DNA of 64,000 bases from Micavibrio sp. (GTDB lineage: Bacteria; Pseudomonadota; Alphaproteobacteria; Micavibrionales; Micavibrionaceae), in the NCBI GenBank assembly GCA_002695035.1, contig NZNU01000053.1:1-64000 (forward strand), given 5' to 3'. A program made the position numbers and the translations under genes. This document shows, piece after piece, positions 1 through 7,176 of the stretch; position 1 is the stretch's first letter; the number at the start of each line of letters is the position of its first letter. The notes beneath the pieces are model-generated. The model did not search any database, was not told the origin of the DNA, and saw nothing but the letters and a program-made list of their open reading frames with translations.

Positions 1-566
1 AAATGAATGTGAGGATGATCGGAAATGCCGGACAAGCCAATCTCTGCAATTTTCTGACTGGGCATAACATTTTGTCCGTTATCAACGACAATTGATCCGT
101 TTTTTAAATGGCAATATTGGGATAACCAGCCGTTCTCGTGATCAATGATGACCCCGTTTCCGCAATTCCTGTTCGCATCATTTAAAGCTGTTTTCGCCTG
201 CTCGCCGCGAAACGCGTCTTCCTCACCATCACGGAAGCGCAACACTTTCCCTTTGGCAACGGATACAACATCCACGCCTTTTTCCATTTCAACCGTATCA
301 CGAATGGCAAAATCAACACCCTTATGTCCGTCATAGCTGCGCGGACCACAAACGGAATCAGAAATTTTTTCATTCGCAGGGTTTGTATCGGGCGTATTTA
401 ATAACCAGCAATCCACACCATATTCACAGCGCGCCGGAAATCGTATTTTGAAATCTTGTTCTGCGGCGTTATTGGCACTCACCTCTTGCTGGGCATAGGA
501 GACATGAGGGCTTATCATGGTAAGCCCAATCAAGATAACGGTACAACGAGCTAGACTTATCCACAT
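1..566 (-). CDS. Secreted M23 (LytM-type) zinc metallopeptidase, 3' end cut by window edge
   Basis: The reading frame stays open from an ATG at 566 to the left edge (188 codons visible), so this is the N-terminal part of a longer gene. A Shine-Dalgarno AAGGAG lies 8 bases before the ATG. Residues 1-25 look like a signal peptide ending in VSYA, which implies export. The M23 zinc-site pattern is present: HKGVD (His81, Asp85), a YCHL segment (His153) and HPHIH at 184-188 just before the edge. M23 enzymes cleave peptide cross-links in peptidoglycan, so the likely role is cell-wall remodelling in the periplasm; a catalytically dead regulator is possible but less likely because all three motifs are intact. 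Divergent from the gene at 618. Confidence 0.82.
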   Translation of the reverse strand, partial: MWISLARCTVILIGLTMISPHVSYAQQEVSANNAAEQDFKIRFPARCEYGVDCWLLNTPDTNPANEKISDSVCGPRSYDGHKGVDFAIRDTVEMEKGVDVVSVAKGKVLRFRDGEEDAFRGEQAKTALNDANRNCGNGVIIDHENGWLSQYCHLKNGSIVVDNGQNVMPSQKIAEIGLSGISDHPHIH

Positions 567-617
567 GATCTTTTCTCCTTAAGGGTGCAATTACGTATGC
601 GTTAACGTTTGTTAAAT

Positions 618-1322
618 ATGATTAGTGATATGCGATATCAAGTCCCGGATCAACTGGATCTGCCACTTACCGACACAAGGGAAATCCCGTGTGAGGCACT
701 GGATGATATTGCCCAACGATTTGCAGGCACAATAAACAGCGAGGGCACACGCGTCAAATTCAGGCTTTCAGACGATCTGGAAACAGAAACACCGCGTCGC
801 GCGTCACATGATTTAAATTTAAAAAATGTGAATGATTTGCTGCGTTATTTGCGAACCTTTCCCGTTCTTCGCAATCATACACTGTTCCAACTTCATGACG
901 GGGCTGAAATTCCGCATAATCAATTTATTTATCCGACCTACGCTATGGATAAAATTATGGATCTGATGCTGGCGGAAAGTTACAAAGACCCGTTTGATGT
1001 GCGCCATTTGAAGCGCCCGATAATACTGGCCAGCGCGCAAGTCAGTATGGTGTCCGGCCCTTATTATGAGGAACGGCCCAGAACCAGCAAATATGGCGAT
1101 GTTAAATTTCAGGTCACAAGCGATAATATGGGTGCGCGCTCTTTGCTTAATCGTGCGTCGCATGGAAAGCTCTTCTATATGCGCCCGACCTTACGCAAAA
1201 GCGATAAGGGCTACTACGAGCTGTCCGGCAAGATCGGTATGAACCAGATGGCAGATTATACGCCGCGTCCAATTAATACAGATTACGCCTTACCGAATAC
1301 GTGGAAACGCCCGACGCATTAA
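618..1322 (+). CDS. Hypothetical protein, 234 aa
   Basis: I do not recognise a family. The protein is soluble in appearance, with no signal peptide or membrane segment, and is moderately rich in Asp, Arg and Tyr. The start is uncertain: a TTG at 609, ATG at 618 and ATG at 630 are in the same frame, and none has a clear Shine-Dalgarno sequence; 618 is chosen as the first ATG. It is divergent from the M23 peptidase, with only about 50 bases between them, and is followed by a hairpin terminator at 1391-1419. Codon use resembles the surrounding core genes, so it is probably a real gene. Confidence 0.6.
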   Translation: MISDMRYQVPDQLDLPLTDTREIPCEALDDIAQRFAGTINSEGTRVKFRLSDDLETETPRRASHDLNLKNVNDLLRYLRTFPVLRNHTLFQLHDGAEIPHNQFIYPTYAMDKIMDLMLAESYKDPFDVRHLKRPIILASAQVSMVSGPYYEERPRTSKYGDVKFQVTSDNMGARSLLNRASHGKLFYMRPTLRKSDKGYYELSGKIGMNQMADYTPRPINTDYALPNTWKRPTH

Positions 1323-1390
1323 GCTCTGACTTACAATAAAATTACATGATTAAATGTATATTTAGGATTATATTCCTTTAGATCAACAAC

Positions 1391-1419
1391 ACCCGTGTCT
1401 TTAAGGCGCGGGTTTTTTT
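1391..1419 (+). terminator. Rho-independent terminator, possibly an attenuator for the next gene
   Basis: Arms ACCCGTG (1391-1397) and CGCGGGT (1407-1413) pair over 7 positions with one G-T wobble and a 9-base loop, followed by a run of seven T. It can end transcription of the gene at 618-1322. It also lies only 12 bases before the ATG at 1432, so any transcript started upstream must read through it. Confidence 0.75.
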
Positions 1420-1431
1420 ATAGGAGAAAAT

Positions 1432-1932
1432 ATGATTGGGTTTAAAATAAACAGCGATATTGGAAACAGTAGAGATTCTAGAGATGAAGATGTATTAAAC
1501 TCACGGCAAGCTTTATCTTATCTAGGCTACGAAGATAAAAATCCTGACTTTGTATTAGTTGACTCAAGTTTGGACAAGAATATTCGTAGTTTTCAAAAAT
1601 CTAAAGGTTTAAAAGTTGATGGATTTATGTCCCCCGGTGGTGAAACCGAAGAACAGGTTGATAAAAGTCTTAAAGTAAAGATATTGAATGATGTTAGTGC
1701 CTTGATAAAAGAAAGAAATAAAGACAATATAAAGAAATGGAGAGAGTATGGAGGTGTGGCTGGTGCCGCGGTTGGCGGCAGTGTTGCAGCGGGACGAACT
1801 GCAATTTTTACAGGACCCCTTGGCTTTTATGCGGGTCGAGAAGCAGGAGAAAAACTTTACACATTTATTGATAAGCTACACACCGACGAATTAGAAAAGC
1901 TAAAAGACCGCCTGGAACAGGAAACAAAATAA
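1432..1932 (+). CDS. Peptidoglycan-binding-like protein with glycine-zipper segment, 166 aa
   Basis: The start ATG has an AGGAG Shine-Dalgarno 6 bases upstream. Residues about 22-75 resemble a PG_binding_1 fold: a leucine-rich LGY helix, then an NIRSFQKSKGLKVDG stretch, which is the usual FQ...GL..DG signature. Residues about 107-140 form a Gly/Ala-rich zipper (GGVAGAAVGGSVAAG) that could insert in or pack against a membrane. The C-terminus is a charged, probably coiled helix. No signal peptide is visible, so how it would reach the wall is unclear. The next gene starts within its stop codon (shared A), so the two are translationally coupled. The gene looks AT-richer than its neighbours, which suggests later acquisition (by eye). 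Confidence 0.55.
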   Translation: MIGFKINSDIGNSRDSRDEDVLNSRQALSYLGYEDKNPDFVLVDSSLDKNIRSFQKSKGLKVDGFMSPGGETEEQVDKSLKVKILNDVSALIKERNKDNIKKWREYGGVAGAAVGGSVAAGRTAIFTGPLGFYAGREAGEKLYTFIDKLHTDELEKLKDRLEQETK

Positions 1933-2453
1933 TGTCTGTCAAATTGTTGAAAAAAACTTTTACAACCCCTTATATGCGCCGGCAATACGATGGAACATAT
2001 ATGTTTGCGCCGGAAGGATCTTATGGACCGACCTGTCAAATCGGGCCCTTCACAGCCAAGTTTACTATCCTGCTCTATCTGGCTTCATTAGTTTATACCA
2101 TAAGTGTACTTGCCATGGCGTTTTTTGAAGTTGGGAACCCCCTTTTCTTTGACACTATTCTTGTAGTGGGTTCTGTTTACCTGCTCTATCTATACCTTCT
2201 GTGCAAAATATCACCACCCGCGAAAAATTTGACTGCCGAGGGAAAATCCCAGAAGCCATTTTCAAAATTAAAGCTTTGCCTTTTTCTTATCTTTGGGATT
2301 TTTCTTTGTATTGTCTCAACCGAGGACCTGCTTGACGTGATTACCATGGCGAGCGACGGTTTTCTGGAACTTTATAATTCAAGTCTCATATTCAGTATAT
2401 CTGTTTTGATAGTTTTTGTTTGCTCTAAGAAACTTATTCAGCGTACCCGGTAA
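1932..2453 (+). CDS. Small integral membrane protein, 173 aa, unknown function
   Basis: The ATG overlaps the last base of the previous stop codon, so the two genes are almost certainly coupled. Four hydrophobic segments are visible at about residues 43-63, 71-92, 113-130 and 148-165. Residues 1-40 are polar and contain an aromatic and glycine-rich stretch (YDGTYMFAPEGSYG) that would sit on the cytoplasmic side. No family recognised. With its partner it may form a wall-sensing or envelope-anchoring pair, but this rests on adjacency only. Confidence 0.55.
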   Translation: MSVKLLKKTFTTPYMRRQYDGTYMFAPEGSYGPTCQIGPFTAKFTILLYLASLVYTISVLAMAFFEVGNPLFFDTILVVGSVYLLYLYLLCKISPPAKNLTAEGKSQKPFSKLKLCLFLIFGIFLCIVSTEDLLDVITMASDGFLELYNSSLIFSISVLIVFVCSKKLIQRTR

Positions 2454-2460
2454 TCTCACG

Positions 2461-2540
2461 GTCATTTCGACTACGCGGTAGTGCATGGAGAAATCTCCGG
2501 CCATATATCGATGAGATTCCTCGACTTCGCCCGGAATGAC
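2461..2540. repeat. 80-bp palindromic dispersed repeat with GTCATTYCG termini
   Basis: The element starts GTCATTTCG and ends CGGAATGAC, the reverse complement of GTCATTCCG. Inside the arms lie AAATCTC and GAGATT, which also pair, so the whole folds into one imperfect hairpin. Its sequence resembles a class of short non-autonomous palindromic repeats carried between genes in many bacterial genomes (general recollection). It sits between two + strand genes. I saw no second copy in this window. Confidence 0.65.
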
Positions 2541-2641
2541 GAGGACTGGCAAGACACTTTTTCTTTTTATCTGGCAATTTGCGTCAAAACCTTGTAGACA
2601 AGGCGCGAGACAAAATTCCGCCCCCCGATATAAGGACACTC

Positions 2642-4480
2642 ATGACTAAAGATTTAAGAAATATCGCTATTATCGCCCACGTTGACCACGGGAAAACGAC
2701 CCTCATCGACTCCATCTTGAAACAAAGCGGATCATTCCGTGAAAACCAGCAGGTGGATGAGCGCGCGATGGATTCCAACGATCTTGAAAAAGAACGCGGT
2801 ATTACAATTCTGGCCAAATGCACAGCCATTAAATGGAATGATACAAAAATCAATATTATTGACACACCCGGCCACGCCGATTTCGGTGGCGAGGTGGAAC
2901 GTGTGCTTAGCATGGCAGACGGCGTTATCCTTCTGACCGATGCCGCAGAAGGCCCATTGCCACAGACAAAATTCGTACTTGGTAAGGCCTTAAAGCAAGG
3001 CATGCGTCCAATTGTGGTTATCAATAAAATTGACCGTGGTGACGCAAGGCCTGACGCCGTTCTGGATGAAGTCTTTGATCTGTTCGCCTCTTTGGATGCA
3101 ACAGACGAGCAGCTTGATTTCCCAATACTTTATGCATCTGGCCGTGATGGTTGGTGTACGGATGATCTGGAAAATGGTGCACGTGAGAACCTGCACCCAT
3201 TGCTTGATCTGATCTTAAACCACGTACCCGCTCCTGATGTCGATCCAAGCAAACCTTTTACAATGCTGTCCACGCTTCTTAGCCGCGATCCGTTTTTAGG
3301 CCGTGTTTTGACAGGGCGTATTTATTCCGGGACAGCCAAGGTTAATGCCGCTGTAAAGTCTATCAATCTTGACGGCAAACTGGTTGAAAACTTCCGCCTG
3401 ACCAAGTTGATGACTTTTGAAGGTTTGAACCAGGTTCCTGCCACAGAAGTCCAGGCCGGTGATATCGTGGCCGTTGCCGGTATGGCAAAAACATCTGTTG
3501 CCGATACAATTTGTGATCCCGCGGTAACCCAACCAGTACCAACTGACCCGGTTGACCCGCCAACAATGGCTGTAACTATTGCTGTGAACGACTCTCCTCT
3601 GGCCGGTACCGAAGGTAAAAAGCTAACCTCTACAATGATCCGTGACCGATTGATGGCAGAGGCTGAAACCAATGTCGCCATACGAGTGACCGAAACGGCA
3701 GGTAAAGATGCCTATGAACTTGCCGGACGCGGAGAATTGCAACTTGGTGTATTAATCGAAACAATGCGCCGCGAAGGGTTCGAACTCTCAGTGTCTCGCC
3801 CGCGTGTTCTTCTGAAGGAAGAAAACGGGCAAAAAATGGAGCCTTATGAAGAAGTTATTGTTGACGTTGATGAGGAATATACAGGTGCAGTCGTTGAAAA
3901 AATGACAGGTCGCAAGGCCGAAATGCTGGACATGCGCCCTTCCGGACACGGTAAAACCCGTATTGTATTCCGTGCGCCATCACGCGGACTTATCGGATAT
4001 CAGTCACAGTTCCTGACCGATACAAGAGGGACGGGACTAATGAACCGCCTGTTTGATTCTTATGGTCCTTACAAAGGTGATATTGGTGGCCGCAGAAACG
4101 GTGCCCTTATTTCTACGGATAAGGGCGAGGCCGTTGGTTACGCCATTTTCAACCTGCAAGATCGCGGCACAATGTTTATCGGGCATGGTGATAAAGTCTA
4201 TCAGGGCATGATTGTAGGTGAAAACTCCCGCGATAATGATTTGGATATTAACGTGTTGAAAGGTAAAAAACTGACCAATGTCCGCGCCTCGGGAACAGAT
4301 GAAAATATCACTTTGACACCACCGCGTAAAATGTCACTGGAAGAACTGATGTCCTATATTAATGAGGACGAGTTGGTTGAAGTGACACCTCAATCCCTGC
4401 GCCTTCGTAAAGTACATCTGCACCCAACCGACCGTGAACTGGCGGCAAAAGCAGCTAAAAAGGCCGGCGCGCTAATTTAG
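2642..4480 (+). CDS. typA: Ribosome-associated translational GTPase TypA/BipA
   Basis: The 612-residue length is normal for TypA/BipA. The G domain is complete: P-loop HVDHGKTT near residue 13-20, switch I with RGITI, DTPGH and NKID. Domains II and III and the BipA-specific C-terminal domain follow in order; the GYQSQF and GTGLMN segments are typical. The start at 2642 is preferred over an in-frame upstream start at 2579 because AAGGAC lies 8 bases before it and the protein begins as family members do. TypA binds 70S ribosomes and supports 50S assembly and growth under cold or other stress. It stands alone, with a repeat upstream and no strong terminator downstream. Confidence 0.97.
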   Translation: MTKDLRNIAIIAHVDHGKTTLIDSILKQSGSFRENQQVDERAMDSNDLEKERGITILAKCTAIKWNDTKINIIDTPGHADFGGEVERVLSMADGVILLTDAAEGPLPQTKFVLGKALKQGMRPIVVINKIDRGDARPDAVLDEVFDLFASLDATDEQLDFPILYASGRDGWCTDDLENGARENLHPLLDLILNHVPAPDVDPSKPFTMLSTLLSRDPFLGRVLTGRIYSGTAKVNAAVKSINLDGKLVENFRLTKLMTFEGLNQVPATEVQAGDIVAVAGMAKTSVADTICDPAVTQPVPTDPVDPPTMAVTIAVNDSPLAGTEGKKLTSTMIRDRLMAEAETNVAIRVTETAGKDAYELAGRGELQLGVLIETMRREGFELSVSRPRVLLKEENGQKMEPYEEVIVDVDEEYTGAVVEKMTGRKAEMLDMRPSGHGKTRIVFRAPSRGLIGYQSQFLTDTRGTGLMNRLFDSYGPYKGDIGGRRNGALISTDKGEAVGYAIFNLQDRGTMFIGHGDKVYQGMIVGENSRDNDLDINVLKGKKLTNVRASGTDENITLTPPRKMSLEELMSYINEDELVEVTPQSLRLRKVHLHPTDRELAAKAAKKAGALI

Positions 4481-4528
4481 ACTTTTACAAGCGCGCGTGC
4501 GCAGCATGTTTTACTTTTGACAGATATT

Positions 4529-4570
4529 CCCTGTTTTCGTATAAAAAATAAAAAAAATATGAAAACAGGG
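4529..4570 (+). promoter_or_regulatory. Inverted repeat enclosing the ribosome binding site of the next gene
   Basis: Arms CCCTGTTTTCGTAT (4529-4542) and ATATGAAAACAGGG (4557-4570) pair over 14 positions with a single G-U, around an A-rich 14-base loop. The right arm covers the only Shine-Dalgarno-like sequence (AGGGG) before the ATG at 4580, so in RNA the hairpin would hide the start site. No T-run follows, so it is not a simple typA terminator. Confidence 0.55.
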
Positions 4571-4579
4571 GCATCTTTT

Positions 4580-5056
4580 ATGACATCACTTCGAAATCCT
4601 TTTATGGCGCACGCCGATATTAGCAAACATCTACCCTCACATAAGGGTCGTAAGGTGTTTAATCTTTCCGGCGACCAAATTGACTGCTATGAAACCGGAT
4701 ATCTGGGCGATCATCCGACACCCGCAAACGATAACCTGACAAATATGAAGTCCGATTTTGGCTTATGTGGCAAAGACTTTATGTATGTGCCAACGCAAGA
4801 CCGCAGACAAAAACTATCAGAGCTTTTTGATGAAATTGCACCTGGCGGAAAAATGCTTCTTATGTATCGCACAGTTGGGCTTGATGAGGGTATGCACCCT
4901 ATTTCAATTGGCGAGATGAATGATATAGCCCGCGACGTTGTCACAGAGCAAAACGGTTTTTATTCCTGCCCTGCGGCCATTGATGATCCGATGGGCCGTA
5001 AAACTGACACCGGGGAGCCTTACCGCTGGTATCAGTGCCTGATGCATAAAATATAG
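4580..5056 (+). CDS. Hypothetical protein, 158 aa, possibly methyltransferase-derived
   Basis: The start at ATG 4580 is chosen because AGGGGC lies 8 bases upstream; in-frame ATGs at 4559 and 4517 lack this. No signal peptide or membrane segment. The stretch FDEIAPGGKMLLMYR resembles the beta-strand region with a GG turn seen late in Rossmann methyltransferases, but no SAM-binding glycine loop is visible, so activity cannot be claimed. The final codons and the bases after them (5031-5055) are repeated almost exactly at 5561-5585 behind the next gene. Its start is covered by a hairpin, which suggests regulated translation. Confidence 0.5.
   Translation: MTSLRNPFMAHADISKHLPSHKGRKVFNLSGDQIDCYETGYLGDHPTPANDNLTNMKSDFGLCGKDFMYVPTQDRRQKLSELFDEIAPGGKMLLMYRTVGLDEGMHPISIGEMNDIARDVVTEQNGFYSCPAAIDDPMGRKTDTGEPYRWYQCLMHKI
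5031..5055 (+). repeat. 25-bp direct repeat, copy 1 (3' end of the upstream gene)
   Basis: This copy forms the last codons of the gene at 4580-5056. The core TGCCTGATGCATAAAATATA recurs at 5566-5585 with one difference; over 25 bases there are two differences. The two copies bracket the ankyrin gene. Confidence 0.75.
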
Positions 5057-5091
5057 GCAGCAAAAATATAATTAATTCTAAGGAAATAACT

Positions 5092-5556
5092 ATGCCAACA
5101 CCACAAGACGCACTGCAGAAGAAAAACGCTAACGACCCACGTTACCCCTTTAGAACGCTTGCCGCAGTCGCCGCCAATGATGCCGACTTTTTGAAAAAAT
5201 TTCTAAAGGACAAAAAGAACGATCCTAATCAGGTTAATAATTTAGATCGAGGCCCGGTTCATCTCGCGGTGGAAAATGAATCAGGAGATGACGTCTTTGA
5301 TGTCCTCTTAACCCACAGGCGGGTAGACCCTAATTTGCGAGATAACAGCGGTGCTACCCCGGTTTATTTAGCTGTTGTTTTTCAAAAACACGCCCAATTA
5401 GACTCTCTTTTAAAAAGCAGTAAGGTTGATATCACACTCGCAGACCGTAATGGCAAAACCCCCTATGATGTCGCTAAGGCTATGGGAAACACCCATGCCG
5501 AAAATGAACTGGCGAAACGTCTGGGAAAACCCTCCCCCGCGATGCCAACCCCCTAA
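5092..5556 (+). CDS. Ankyrin-repeat protein, 154 aa
   Basis: Start ATG with AAGGA 8 bases upstream. Three ankyrin-type units can be followed at about residues 18-50, 52-85 and 87-122: each has an A-helix alanine or leucine pattern (RTLAAVAAND, GPVHLAVENE, TPVYLAVVFQ) and a following Asp-Pro-Asn loop (DPNQVNN, DPNLRDN). A fourth partial unit (NGKTPYDVAKAMG) caps the C-terminus. No signal peptide, so it is probably a cytoplasmic protein-binding module; the partner is unknown. It lies between 25-bp direct repeats and is next to a second ankyrin-like gene on the opposite strand. Confidence 0.8.
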   Translation: MPTPQDALQKKNANDPRYPFRTLAAVAANDADFLKKFLKDKKNDPNQVNNLDRGPVHLAVENESGDDVFDVLLTHRRVDPNLRDNSGATPVYLAVVFQKHAQLDSLLKSSKVDITLADRNGKTPYDVAKAMGNTHAENELAKRLGKPSPAMPTP

Positions 5557-5560
5557 GAGC

Positions 5561-5585
5561 ATCAATGCCTGATGCATAGAATATA
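5561..5585 (+). repeat. 25-bp direct repeat, copy 2 (non-coding)
   Basis: Near-exact copy of 5031-5055 placed just after the ankyrin stop codon and three bases before the stop of the convergent gene. It looks like the tail of the 4580-5056 gene left behind after duplication or insertion. Confidence 0.75.
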
Positions 5586-5587
5586 AT

Positions 5588-6439
5588 CTAAGCCTCTGGT
5601 GGCTGCCATGCCTTTACGGTTTCACGTTGGATTTGACGGACAAGATCTTCTTTTTCCCTGATCTGGTCTACAATGGATCTGACCTGGTTTTTTTGCGCCT
5701 CATCTGGAGGCTCCATAAAAAAAGAACTTGTATAGCGTGACAACTGACCCGAAAGATTTTCTATATCTTCAAGAGTTTCAAGATAGGGTTCTGACGGGAG
5801 AGGTAATTGTGAAAGGCGAGGCGCATTAAATTCACCCTGCCAAAATTTCAGGCCCTCGCTTTCCATTGCCTCTTGGAACAGTTCCGGTCTTCTGGCTTCC
5901 AACATAGTTAAAAGTTTTTGCACTTTGCCGTGTATATTTTCAATCTTTTCCATTGCTGACATTCGTGACGCCTCATCTGGATTGGCGTTATGTCCTATAT
6001 CAGAAAAAAGTGCTGCAAAATTTATGGTATAAACTGCCCGACCCTTTTCAAGAGCCTGTTCAATCTGCGCCAAGATCAGCCGAGCGGCAGATGACACGTC
6101 ACCATTTACAATAAGGCCATCACATAGGGTTTTTTCCAAATCATCTTTGATATCAAACTCGACCCTGCCGCTTTGAATGAAAATATCGATGATACGTTGC
6201 CTTTTTGATTGAAGGTCACTTCCACCGCCACCCGTATAAAATTCTATATCAGATGGTGCGGGAAGAGACTTGCTAACGAGCCCGTTTAAAATACTATCCT
6301 GACTGTTTTTTTGAGAAATATTCGGGTTAGCGCCGCTATCAAGCGCCAATTTAACATCAGCGGGATTTATACGATCAACAGCAGATCTGAGAGCCTCCTC
6401 TGCGGCATTTACTTCGAATATGTTCTCAGGCCGTTCCAT
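5588..6439 (-). CDS. Ankyrin-like hypothetical protein, 283 aa
   Basis: Residues about 12-55 match one ankyrin unit (ALRSAVDRINPADVKLALDSGANPN), with the ALDSGANPN loop being characteristic. The remainder is helical, charged and not recognised; it contains a glycine run (TGGGG) near residue 70 and long probable coiled-coil stretches after residue 150. No signal peptide or membrane segment. AAGG lies about 9 bases before the ATG, inside an inverted repeat (6445-6475). It converges with the ankyrin gene at 5092. Function unknown; a scaffold or effector-like role is only inference. Confidence 0.65.
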   Translation of the reverse strand: MERPENIFEVNAAEEALRSAVDRINPADVKLALDSGANPNISQKNSQDSILNGLVSKSLPAPSDIEFYTGGGGSDLQSKRQRIIDIFIQSGRVEFDIKDDLEKTLCDGLIVNGDVSSAARLILAQIEQALEKGRAVYTINFAALFSDIGHNANPDEASRMSAMEKIENIHGKVQKLLTMLEARRPELFQEAMESEGLKFWQGEFNAPRLSQLPLPSEPYLETLEDIENLSGQLSRYTSSFFMEPPDEAQKNQVRSIVDQIREKEDLVRQIQRETVKAWQPPEA

Positions 6440-6444
6440 TTTCT

Positions 6445-6475
6445 TTACCTTCGTTTTGTCTTATATAGAAGGTAA
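6445..6475 (-). promoter_or_regulatory. Perfect 8-bp inverted repeat over the start region of the ankyrin-like gene
   Basis: TTACCTTC (6445-6452) and GAAGGTAA (6468-6475) are exact complements with a 15-base spacer. On the minus strand one arm contains the AAGG ribosome binding site and the spacer contains TATATAAG, which resembles a -10 box. It can therefore be a DNA operator around the promoter or an RNA hairpin hiding the start. Confidence 0.45.
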
Positions 6476-6559
6476 CGGTTTTATCGGAGCGTAATAAAGT
6501 TGTAAATGTAAAAAACTTTCCCTTTTCTTTTTACGAACAACAGCCTAGATAGGTAGACT

Positions 6560-7168
6560 ATGAAACGATTACTTATACTTTTTTCTTTAATACTGGTAAC
6601 AGGTATCAGTGCCGCGGCTTATGCGCAAACGCGCAATACCGAAGTCATTCGCGCCGAAAATTACCTGAAAAATTTAAAAACAGGTAAAGCCCGCTTTGTC
6701 CAGACAACATCAGATGGTCGCGAGGCGAGCGGAACATTTTACCTGAAACGCCCAGGAAAATTGCGCTTCCAATATGAGAAGCCAAGCAATGATTTTGTCG
6801 TGGCTGACGGACTTTTTATCTATTTCTATGACAGCGAGATGGAACAGCAATCAAATGCGCCTATAGGCCAGACTTTGGCCGATTTTATCCTGCGCAAAGA
6901 TTTGAAGCTTTCAGGCGATGTGACCGTGCAAAAAGTTGCGCGTGCCAACGGCCTTATCCAAATTCTTCTCACCCAAACCGATGATGCGGGCGCAGGTACA
7001 TTAACGCTTGGTTTTACCGAGCAACCTTACCAGCTTAAAAAATGGCGTGTTGTTGACGGCGCAGGCGGTATCACAGAAGTCGAGCTTTTCGATCTAAAAA
7101 CAGGCATGGATTTACCCAATTCTCTATTTGTTTATCGTGATCCAAAGCCAACAGGTTATAACCAGTAA
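6560..7168 (+). CDS. lolA: Outer-membrane lipoprotein carrier protein LolA
   Basis: 202 residues with a clear signal peptide (residues 1-22, ending in AAAYA). The mature part matches LolA: the opening helix with NYLKNLKTGKARFVQ, the TFYLKRPGKLRFQYE strand pair, and a later TLTLGF strand and KKWRVVD segment. LolA takes lipoproteins released by LolCDE at the inner membrane across the periplasm to the outer membrane. The start ATG follows TAGGTAG at good distance. A flavin reductase gene starts 9 bases after its stop, so they are probably co-transcribed. Confidence 0.92.
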   Translation: MKRLLILFSLILVTGISAAAYAQTRNTEVIRAENYLKNLKTGKARFVQTTSDGREASGTFYLKRPGKLRFQYEKPSNDFVVADGLFIYFYDSEMEQQSNAPIGQTLADFILRKDLKLSGDVTVQKVARANGLIQILLTQTDDAGAGTLTLGFTEQPYQLKKWRVVDGAGGITEVELFDLKTGMDLPNSLFVYRDPKPTGYNQ

Positions 7169-7176
7169 TTTACCCC

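Noticed and set aside
557-565. TTATCCACA, a perfect match to a DnaA box, and TTATTCACA at 27611-27619
   Set aside because: Single isolated copies, one inside the M23 gene. Two matches to TTATNCACA are about what chance gives in 64 kb on both strands, and no cluster was found near dnaA.
2379-2639. Minus-strand open frame of 86 codons over the palindromic repeat
   Set aside because: It spans the end of a real gene, the repeat and the typA leader on the wrong strand, has no ribosome binding site and no family likeness.
2579-2641. Upstream in-frame extension of typA (21 codons)
   Set aside because: The ATG at 2642 has a good Shine-Dalgarno and matches family N-termini.
4488-4510. GCGCGCGTGCGC after typA as terminator
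   Set aside because: Self-complementary stretch is short with a minimal loop and is not followed directly by a T-run.
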